From Deinococcus ficus (lineage in GTDB: Bacteria; Deinococcota; Deinococci; Deinococcales; Deinococcaceae): DNA of 64,000 bases. Positions 58,047 to 64,000 of the stretch are shown here, piece by piece. Position numbers and translations under genes: made by a program. The stretch covers positions 1,848,001-1,912,000 of the forward strand of contig NZ_CP021081.1 in NCBI RefSeq assembly GCF_003444775.1, given 5' to 3'. The notes under the pieces were generated by a model. The model was not told the DNA's origin and made no database searches. It saw only the letters and a list, made by a program, of their open reading frames with translations. The first letter of the stretch is position 1. Each line of letters opens with the position of its first letter.

Positions 58047-58972
58047 ATCAGGTGTACCGCAAGGCCGTGCTGACCGTCACCGGCAACCCGAACGTGGAAA
58101 AGATCGTCCGCGCGCGCGGCAAGGGCCTCGTGAAACGCTTCGTCGCCAGCGAGGACATTCCCGGCGTGCTGCGCGCCGCCAAGGAACTCGAACAGGACGG
58201 CATCGGCGCCATCCTTGATCAGCTCGGCGAGTTCATCGACTCCCCCGAACAGTGCAACGAGTTTGCCCAGCAGGTCCTGGACCTGATCGAGCAGGCGCAC
58301 GCGCAGGGCGTCGAACCGTACGTGAGCATCAAGCTCTCCAGCGTCGGTCAGGGCAAGACCGTGAACGGCGAGGACCTCGGCCTCACCAACGCCCGCCGCA
58401 TCATCCGCAAGGCGAGCGAGTACGGCGGGTTCGTGTGCCTGGACATGGAAGACCACCCCCTCGTGGACCTCACCCTCGCGCAGTTCCGCACCCTGGTCGG
58501 CGAGTTCGGCAACAAGGCCGTGGGCACCGTGCTGCAGTCCTACCTGTTCCGCAGCCTGAAAGACCGCGACAGCCTGGACGACCTGCAACCCAACATCCGC
58601 ATGGTGAAGGGCGCCTACCTGGAACCCGAAACCGTCGCCTACAAGGACAAGGCCGACGTGGACGCCAACTACCGCCGCCTCGTGTACCAGCACATGAAAG
58701 CCGGGAACTACACGAACGTCGCCACGCATGACGAGAAGATCATCGACGACGTCAAGCACTTCGCCCTCATTCACGACATTCCCCGCGACCAGTTCGAGTT
58801 CCAGATGCTGTACGGCATCCGCCGCGACCTGCAGAAGGACCTCGCCCTGCAGGGCTACCGCGTGCGCACGTACATCGCCTACGGCCCCGCGTGGTACCCG
58901 TACTTCACCCGCCGCATCGCCGAAACGCCCCGCAACGCCCTGTTCATCGTCAAGGGCATGCTCAAGGGCTGA
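58040..58972 (+). CDS. proline dehydrogenase
   Basis: PRODH oxidises proline to pyrroline-5-carboxylate with FAD, passing electrons to the quinone pool. The 310-aa stand-alone (monofunctional) enzyme has [41 protein letters not shown] and [16 protein letters not shown], typical of the PutA-like barrel, and the C-terminal [20 protein letters not shown] with substrate-contact residues (RR). AGGAG precedes the ATG. The P5CDH gene follows after 77 bases that contain a hairpin. Confidence 0.95.
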   Translation: MLDQVYRKAVLTVTGNPNVEKIVRARGKGLVKRFVASEDIPGVLRAAKELEQDGIGAILDQLGEFIDSPEQCNEFAQQVLDLIEQAHAQGVEPYVSIKLSSVGQGKTVNGEDLGLTNARRIIRKASEYGGFVCLDMEDHPLVDLTLAQFRTLVGEFGNKAVGTVLQSYLFRSLKDRDSLDDLQPNIRMVKGAYLEPETVAYKDKADVDANYRRLVYQHMKAGNYTNVATHDEKIIDDVKHFALIHDIPRDQFEFQMLYGIRRDLQKDLALQGYRVRTYIAYGPAWYPYFTRRIAETPRNALFIVKGMLKG

Positions 58973-59011
58973 GCCGATTTGAGCGGAGCAGTTCCACCCA
59001 TGACCTCAAGT

Positions 59012-59035
59012 GGCCGCGTTGCCATGCGGCCTTTT
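59012..59035 (+). terminator. intercistronic hairpin in the proline operon
   Basis: GGCCGC-GTTGCCAT-GCGGCC followed by TTTT, between PRODH and P5CDH. Could be a partial terminator or an mRNA stability element. Confidence 0.45.
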
Positions 59036-59049
59036 CAAGGAGATCAACC

Positions 59050-60621
59050 ATGATTCGAGTTCAGGAATACCGTCCGCAGGCGTTTACCAATTTCACGAAG
59101 GAGGAGAACGTCAAGGCGTACCAGGAGGCGCTGGCGAAGGTCCGGCAGGAGATCGTCGGGAAGCATTACCCGCTGATCATCGATGGGCAGAAGGTGGACA
59201 CGGCCGAGCGCATGGTGTCGCTGAACCCGTGTGATACGGACGAGGTGGTGGGCACCACGGCCGCCGCGACGAAGGAGCACGTGGATCAGGCGATCGCGGG
59301 CGCTTGGAAGGCGTTCGAGAGCTGGAAGAAGTGGGACATGGACGCCCGGGCCCGCATCCTGCTGAAGGCCAGCGCGATCCTGAAGCGCCGCCGTCTGGAG
59401 GCGTGCGCGATCATGAGCATCGAGGCCGGGAAGAACTACGCGGAAGCGGACGTGGAGGTGGCGGAAGCCATCGACTTCCTGGAGTACTACGCCCGGAGCG
59501 CGATGAAGTACGCGCACTTCGGCAGCGCGGAAACCACGTGGTTCGAGGGTGAGGAAAACGGCCTGATGTGGATTCCGCTGGGCGTGGGCGTGAGCATCAG
59601 CCCGTGGAACTTCCCGGCGGCGATCTTCCTGGGCATGCTGGCCGCGCCGATCGTGGTGGGCAACTGTATGGTGGTCAAGCCGGCGGACAACGCGGGCGTG
59701 ATCGCCGGGTTCATCGCGGACATCATGCTGGAGGCGGGTCTGCCGGCGGGCGTGCTGCAGTTCCTGCCGGGGCACGGCAGTGAGATCGGGGATGCCATGA
59801 CCGGGCACCCGAAGACGCGGTTCATCACGTTCACGGGGAGCGTGCCGGTGGGCCTGCGCATTCACGAGGTGGCGGCGAAGGTGCAGCCCGGGCAGAAGTG
59901 GATCAAGCGCACGGTGATGGAACTGGGCGGCAAGGACGCCCTGATCGTGGACGAGACGGCCGACATCGAGAACGCGGTGACGAGCGCGGTGCAGAGTGCG
60001 TTCGGGTTCAACGGGCAGAAGTGCAGCGCGATGAGCCGCCTGATCGTGGTGGACGACGTGTACGACGAGGTGGTCGGGAAGGTCGTGGAGCGCGCGGGCA
60101 AGCTGACCATGGGCACCGGTGAGGAGAACGCGAACGTCACGGCCGTGATCAGCCAGAAGGCGTTCAAGTCCATCAGCGAGTACCAGAAGGTCGGTGCTGG
60201 CGAGGGCAAGGTGCTGCTGGGCGGCGAGGCTCCCGGCGAGCACAACGGGAAGAAGGGCAACTACATCCAGCCGACCATCATCGGGGATGTGGACCGGAAC
60301 GCGCGCATCTCGCAGGAGGAGATTTTCGGGCCGGTGGTGGCGGTGTTCCGCGCCAAGGACTGGCAGGACGCGCTGGACATCGCCAACAGCACCGTGTACG
60401 GCCTGACGGGCGGGGTGTGCAGTAACAGCCGGGAGCGTCTGGAGGAGGCGCGGGAGAAGTTCGAGGTGGGGAACCTGTACTTCAACCGCAAGATCACCGG
60501 GGCGATCGTGGGTGTGCAGCCGTTCGGCGGGTACAACATGAGCGGCACGGACAGCAAGGCGGGCGGCCCGGACTACCTGTCGAACTTCATGCAGCTGAAG
60601 ACGGTCACTGAGCGCTGGTAA
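59050..60621 (+). CDS. pruA: L-glutamate gamma-semialdehyde (P5C) dehydrogenase
   Basis: It oxidises glutamate gamma-semialdehyde to glutamate with NAD+, completing proline catabolism. The 523-aa length is the normal one for the group. Visible motifs are [34 protein letters not shown] (cofactor), the catalytic Glu in [11 protein letters not shown] (about 290), the catalytic Cys in [12 protein letters not shown] (about 325), and [18 protein letters not shown] upstream fixes the ATG at 59050; the earlier frame (58891) is out of the operon logic. A terminator follows. Confidence 0.96.
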   Translation: MIRVQEYRPQAFTNFTKEENVKAYQEALAKVRQEIVGKHYPLIIDGQKVDTAERMVSLNPCDTDEVVGTTAAATKEHVDQAIAGAWKAFESWKKWDMDARARILLKASAILKRRRLEACAIMSIEAGKNYAEADVEVAEAIDFLEYYARSAMKYAHFGSAETTWFEGEENGLMWIPLGVGVSISPWNFPAAIFLGMLAAPIVVGNCMVVKPADNAGVIAGFIADIMLEAGLPAGVLQFLPGHGSEIGDAMTGHPKTRFITFTGSVPVGLRIHEVAAKVQPGQKWIKRTVMELGGKDALIVDETADIENAVTSAVQSAFGFNGQKCSAMSRLIVVDDVYDEVVGKVVERAGKLTMGTGEENANVTAVISQKAFKSISEYQKVGAGEGKVLLGGEAPGEHNGKKGNYIQPTIIGDVDRNARISQEEIFGPVVAVFRAKDWQDALDIANSTVYGLTGGVCSNSRERLEEAREKFEVGNLYFNRKITGAIVGVQPFGGYNMSGTDSKAGGPDYLSNFMQLKTVTERW

Positions 60622-60641
60622 GCGGCCGCACGTCGCAGAAG

Positions 60642-60668
60642 GCCAGGGTGGCGCACCCTGGCTTTTTT
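60642..60668 (+). terminator. rho-independent terminator after the proline operon
   Basis: An 8-bp stem GCCAGGGT/ACCCTGGC with loop GGCGC, followed by TTTTTT. Confidence 0.92.
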
Positions 60669-61012
60669 CGTGACGCAGATTGGCAGAAGATTGAAAAAGG
60701 CAATCAGTTTAGCGTGGGGTGGTGGGGCATGCACGCGAATGTGACCAGGACAAAATGTGCAAATCATTGCCTTTTGCAGCCCAGACGCAGAAACAGGGGA
60801 TTTTCAACAATTTTTACATCTGTCTAGACAAGAAGGCGAGAAGCCCTTCTGTAGCGCCCTAGGATTCGCCACAGCTTCCAACCCGAACGGATCGCCTCTC
60901 CCCTCCCCGACACCCTCCCCGGGGCGTTCCTGGCCGCATTGTCCCCAGCCCTGACCGGCCGGGCGACGTCCCTTCCTGCACCCCCGCTTTCCCTGGCCCA
61001 GCGCCGCCCACC
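60669..61012. other. intergenic region, partly AT-rich
   Basis: No gene is supported here. Bases about 60665-60830 are much richer in A and T than the genome, with a TGTCTAGACA palindrome (60821-60830) and, downstream, an AGAAGG/CCTTCT hairpin. A weak promoter-like pair TTCAAC-N16-TAGACA (60803-60830) may drive the subtilisin-like gene, giving a leader of about 190 bases. Confidence 0.5.
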
Positions 61013-61022
61013 CGGAGGATTC

Positions 61023-62759
61023 ATGAAGCACACCCGCACCCTGATCGCCGCCACCCTGGCCCTCACCCTCGCGTCCTGCGGTCAGCAGCCCACCGCGCCC
61101 GTCGCCGCGCTGCCCACCCCCGGCGCAGACAGCCAGGCCGAGGTGATCCCCGGCGCGTACCTGGTCGGCTTCAAGCAGGACGCCCTGAGCGCCCAGAACC
61201 TCACCGAGCAGGCCGCCATGCAGGCCCAGGCGATCACTGCCGCCGGCGGCATCATGACCAGCCAGTGGGCGGACATCAGCGCCGCCGCCGTCAAACTGGA
61301 CGCCAGCGCCCTGGCGAAACTGCAGGGCAACCCCATGGTCGAGTACGTGGAACCCGACCTCGTCCGCCACGCGCTGGGCTTCAAGAGCGGCGTGACCGAC
61401 GCGGCCGCCAGCCGCCCCGCCCTGAGCAGCCAGGGCCTCAGCGCCCAGGCGCTGTACACCGCCAGCGGTGAGACCACCTGGGGCGACAACGCCCTGCGCG
61501 TGCCTGAACTTCAGGCGAAAAACTACACGGGTGCGGGCGTGGCCGTGTGCATCGGCGACACCGGCATCGACGGCAACCATCCTGAGTTCCAGCGCAAGCT
61601 CAAGGGCTTCAAGAACTTCACCGGTGAGCTCAACCGTGACAGCGCCTACGCCCTGAACGACCTGTCCCACCACGGCACGCACGTAGCCGGCACCGTCTTC
61701 GCGCAGTACGGCTCGGGCACCGGCGCGAGCGGCCTGCAGAGCGGCATGGACCCCAACGGCGTGGGCGGCGTGGCGACGGGCGCGAACCTGTACATGGCCC
61801 GCGTGCTGGGCGACACCGGCTCCGGCAGCAGCAGCGCCATCATCAACGGCGTGAACTGGTGCGCCGCGCAGCTCCAGAGCCAGGGCGGCACCGAAGCGAA
61901 GGTCGTCATCAGCCTGAGCCTCGGCGGCGGCCGGGCCAGCAAGACCGAGCAGCGCGCCTACACCAGCGTCTGGCAGAAGGGCGCCCTGACCATCGCCGCC
62001 ACCGGCAACGACGGCGCGGCCGTGTCCTACCCCGCCGCGTACACCGAAGTGGTCGGGATCGGCGCCGTGGACAGCAACCTCACCAAGGCGGACTTCAGTA
62101 ACTTCGGCACGCAGGTGGACCTCGTCGGCCCCGGCGTGGACGTGATCAGCAGCGTGCCGCTGGGCCAGGGCACCCGCGCGCTGGCCTCCGGCGGCGGCGT
62201 GAACTTCAGTGACGTGCAGGCGGCCGACCTGACCGGCAAGGGCACCGTGAACGGCACCATCGTCGCGGGCGGCGGCACGAACAACGAGTTCTGCGGCGTG
62301 GGTGCCCGCAACAGCGCCCTGAGCGGCAACATCGCCCTGATCAGCCGCGGCACCTGCTCCTTCGAGGAGAAGGTCGCCAACGCTGTCGGCAGCGGCGCCA
62401 CGGCCGTCATGATCTACAACAACGCGGCCGGCTCCCTCGGCATGAGCCTCACCAACCAGTACAACGTGCCGGTCGTGGGTCTCCTCCAGGCCGACGGGCA
62501 GGCCCTGCTGGGCAAACTCCCCACCACCGGGAGCGTCACCGTGGGCGCCGCCGACTACGAGTCCTACAACGGCACCAGCATGGCCACCCCGCACGTGAGC
62601 GCCGCCGCAGCCGTGGTGTGGGCCGCCAAGCCCACCCTGACCAACACCCAGTTGCTGAACCTGCTGACGAACACCGCCAAGGACCTGGGCACCGCCGGCA
62701 AGGACAACAACTTCGGCTACGGCCTGGTGGACCCCTACAAGGCCATCACCGGACTGTAA
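61023..62759 (+). CDS. S8 (subtilisin-like) serine peptidase lipoprotein with PA insert
   Basis: The 578-aa protein has a lipoprotein signal (LTLASC, Cys19), an inhibitor_I9-type propeptide (IPGAYLVGFKQDALS ... MVEYVEPD), and a subtilase domain with Asp179 (CIGDTGIDG), His217 (HHGTHVAGT) and Ser near 518 (NGTSMATPHVS). A protease-associated (PA) domain is inserted at about 395-500, between the His and Ser blocks (IALISRGTCSFEEKVANA...VPVVGLLQADG). It is probably a surface-anchored protease for nutrition or protein turnover. GGAGG precedes the ATG. Codon use is strongly C-ending. Confidence 0.95.
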   Translation: MKHTRTLIAATLALTLASCGQQPTAPVAALPTPGADSQAEVIPGAYLVGFKQDALSAQNLTEQAAMQAQAITAAGGIMTSQWADISAAAVKLDASALAKLQGNPMVEYVEPDLVRHALGFKSGVTDAAASRPALSSQGLSAQALYTASGETTWGDNALRVPELQAKNYTGAGVAVCIGDTGIDGNHPEFQRKLKGFKNFTGELNRDSAYALNDLSHHGTHVAGTVFAQYGSGTGASGLQSGMDPNGVGGVATGANLYMARVLGDTGSGSSSAIINGVNWCAAQLQSQGGTEAKVVISLSLGGGRASKTEQRAYTSVWQKGALTIAATGNDGAAVSYPAAYTEVVGIGAVDSNLTKADFSNFGTQVDLVGPGVDVISSVPLGQGTRALASGGGVNFSDVQAADLTGKGTVNGTIVAGGGTNNEFCGVGARNSALSGNIALISRGTCSFEEKVANAVGSGATAVMIYNNAAGSLGMSLTNQYNVPVVGLLQADGQALLGKLPTTGSVTVGAADYESYNGTSMATPHVSAAAAVVWAAKPTLTNTQLLNLLTNTAKDLGTAGKDNNFGYGLVDPYKAITGL

Positions 62760-62786
62760 GCCCTGACTCCCGGCTGAACTGAAGCG

Positions 62787-62814
62787 CGCCGCCTCCGGCT
62801 GGGGGCGGCGTTCT
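62787..62814 (+). terminator. terminator after the S8 peptidase gene
   Basis: A 7-bp stem CGCCGCC/GGCGGCG with a ten-base loop, followed by TTCT. Confidence 0.55.
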
Positions 62815-62844
62815 CATGTATCCGGGCTGTGACAGGCAAAGGGG

Positions 62845-62875
62845 AAGGGCCGCCCGGTAGAAATGGGCGGCCCTT
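62845..62875 (-). terminator. terminator of the phosphoribosyltransferase gene
   Basis: An 11-bp perfect stem AAGGGCCGCCC/GGGCGGCCCTT, loop of nine, followed on the minus strand by TTCCCCTTT. Confidence 0.75.
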
Positions 62876-62887
62876 GATGATCTGAAT

Positions 62888-63433
62888 TCAGCTGTTCTTG
62901 AAGAGGGGAAGGTGGCCAAGCGCGGTGACCTCGGGGCGTTCGTCGCCCTCGGTGAACACGGCGAGAATCGCGGCGACTTCCCCGCCGACTTCCTCGATGA
63001 TCTGGCGCAGGGAGTGCAGGGTACCGCCGCTGGACACGACGTCGTCCACGATGGCGACCTTGTGGCCCTTGACCTTGCTGACATCGAAGCCGTCGAGGAC
63101 GAGCAGCTGCGGTTTGCCGGTGGTGATGCTGACCACCTCGCGCATGACCGGCTCGACCATGTAGGGCTTCTGGGTCTTGCGGATCACGATGTACGGCTTG
63201 CCGCTTTCCCGGCTGATGACGTGCGCCAGGGACAGGGCCTTGACCTCGGGGGTGACGAGCACGTTGACGTCGGCGGGGAGCCGGGCGGCGAGGGCCTTGC
63301 CGGCAGCCTCGGTGACTTCGGTGTCGCCCAGCATGTTGAACAGGGCGACGCTGACGGTGTCGGAGACGGGGACGATGGGCAGGTCGCGGGTGACACCGCC
63401 CACCTGAACTTGATGCGTGTTCACGGCGCCCAT
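62888..63433 (-). CDS. type I (adenine/guanine-like) phosphoribosyltransferase
   Basis: The 181-aa protein carries the PRPP-binding loop [18 protein letters not shown] and an Apt/Xpt-like layout ([29 protein letters not shown]). It probably salvages a purine base or acts in purine-related regulation; the base is not certain. Two starts are possible: ATG at 63433 with AGGGG upstream, or an in-frame GTG at 63424 that lies seven bases after a TACCAT -10-like box (63432-63437), a leaderless layout. The longer frames through 63808 are artefacts. Confidence 0.9.
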   Translation of the reverse strand: MGAVNTHQVQVGGVTRDLPIVPVSDTVSVALFNMLGDTEVTEAAGKALAARLPADVNVLVTPEVKALSLAHVISRESGKPYIVIRKTQKPYMVEPVMREVVSITTGKPQLLVLDGFDVSKVKGHKVAIVDDVVSSGGTLHSLRQIIEEVGGEVAAILAVFTEGDERPEVTALGHLPLFKNS

Positions 63434-63511
63434 GGTAGCCCCTGCGCGGCCCGGTCGGTGGGGTGTGGGTAGGGGGAGGTGGGTGGACCGGGCGCACGTA
63501 GACAAGTTGAG

Positions 63512-63540
63512 TTGTTTTATCCACTTTAGGCCGCTAGCCT
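63512..63540 (+). promoter_or_regulatory. promoter of the DUF4395 gene
   Basis: TTGTTT (63512-63517), a 17-base spacer, then TAGCCT (63535-63540), seven bases before the ATG. Confidence 0.65.
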
Positions 63541-63547
63541 GTTCCCC

Positions 63548-64000
63548 ATGACTGCCCTGCCCTCCTCCCCGCGGGTGGCGCCCCGCACCGACCAGAGCGC
63601 CCTGCGTTTCAACGCCATCACCGTGGTGTTCGTGACCCTGCTGGCCGTGATCCTCACGCTTCCCGCCCTGAGCCTCGCCCTCGGCGCGGCCATGCTGCTG
63701 GGCGCCGTGGTGCCTGAATTCTCTCCCCTGCGCGCCGCGTACCGCCGCCTGGGCCCGGCGCTCGGCCTGCACCCGGACGTGGTGGACGAGGACCCCCGCG
63801 CGCACCACTTCGCGCAGGGCGTGGGCGGCAGCTTCCTGCTGGCCTCAGGCCTTGCGACGCTGGGCGGCCTGACCGTCCTGGGCGCCGCGCTGGGCCTGAT
63901 CGTGATCGCGCTGGCCGCCCTGAACCTCACGCAACGCATCTGCGTGGGCTGCCTGATGTACTTCCAGTTCCGCCGCCTGCGCTACGTCCTGCTGCACCGC
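63548..64000 (+). CDS. DUF4395 family membrane protein (cut by window edge)
   Basis: The first 151 residues are readable and open to the window end. The protein has at least two to three hydrophobic segments ([47 protein letters not shown] and [31 protein letters not shown]). It also has a conserved-type CVGC motif near residue 140 followed by YFQFRRLRY, as in DUF4395. These proteins often sit next to thioredoxin-like genes; the next gene is outside this window. The promoter upstream predicts a leaderless or very short leader. Confidence 0.85.
   Translation, partial: MTALPSSPRVAPRTDQSALRFNAITVVFVTLLAVILTLPALSLALGAAMLLGAVVPEFSPLRAAYRRLGPALGLHPDVVDEDPRAHHFAQGVGGSFLLASGLATLGGLTVLGAALGLIVIALAALNLTQRICVGCLMYFQFRRLRYVLLHR

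Noticed and set aside
58891..59049. N-terminal extension of P5C dehydrogenase
   Set aside because: It overlaps PRODH and the intercistronic hairpin; the ATG at 59050 has a strong AAGGAG and the protein then has the family length.

Overview
The window is high-GC chromosomal DNA, densely packed with genes, and reads as a Deinococcus-type genome (Deinococcota). The gene families fit that lineage: RecN, RecO, RecX, LigA, SMC, an Asp23-NusB-FolD operon, Feo iron uptake and a GntR-PRODH-P5CDH proline module. About two dozen genes also have a TANNNT -10 box ending 5-10 bases before the start codon. That layout predicts leaderless mRNAs, which are known to be abundant in Deinococcus. No prophage, insertion sequence, CRISPR array or rRNA operon is visible. 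One tRNA, tRNA-Pro(CGG), was found.

Layout. 1-5.2 kb: a cut c-type cytochrome, a small conserved gene, a DUF212 membrane protein, the asp23-nusB-folD operon and ligA. 5.3-10 kb: a BMP-family solute-binding protein, a DoxX-like membrane protein, a PrcB-domain lipoprotein and recN. 10.2-19 kb: a long helical protein, pckA, a Gly/Cys-tailed protein, a metallophosphoesterase, tRNA-Pro, recX, rpsT, a PduO-type cobalamin adenosyltransferase and malQ. 19-25.4 kb: an active-type amidase, an OstA-like protein, an Rrf2 regulator, a DUF1028 protein, pyrF, an AT-richer orphan, and trpE behind a complete attenuator with a WWW leader peptide. 25.4-35.3 kb: a SWIM-SNF2 helicase preceded by a leaderless mini-ORF, a universal stress protein, a YmdB-type phosphodiesterase, ppc, a secreted GH13 enzyme and a 2H phosphoesterase. 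35.4-43.7 kb: smc, a GerMN protein, an amidase-fold protein that has lost its zinc ligands, smpB, mazG and a Nudix CoA pyrophosphatase. 43.8-49 kb: a Rieske protein, purB, a secreted Lys/Pro-tailed protein and feoABC. 49-56 kb: a secreted trypsin-like protease with a threefold repeated tail, a nitroreductase, glgB, then an exact 442-bp tandem duplication reaching into the 3' end of recO. 56-64 kb: a zinc-finger protein, an MgtC-like protein, the proline catabolic operon, a subtilisin-like lipoprotein, a phosphoribosyltransferase and a cut DUF4395 gene.

How the genes work together. Several DNA-repair genes are present but dispersed (ligA, recN, recX, recO, smc, SNF2). Central carbon genes pckA and ppc act in opposite directions at the PEP/oxaloacetate node. 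malQ, glgB and the GH13 enzyme handle alpha-glucans. The proline module converts proline to glutamate under a regulator whose palindromic operator overlaps its own -10 box. feoA has a palindrome in the same position.

Most noteworthy observations: the 442-bp perfect duplication with an in-frame chimeric ORF, the trp attenuator with a predicted leaderless leader peptide, the leaderless mini-ORF overlapping the SNF2 start by four bases, the pseudo-amidase between smpB and a GerMN gene, and the triplicated Cys-paired domain on the secreted protease. All functions are inferred from sequence reading only; no database search was run.
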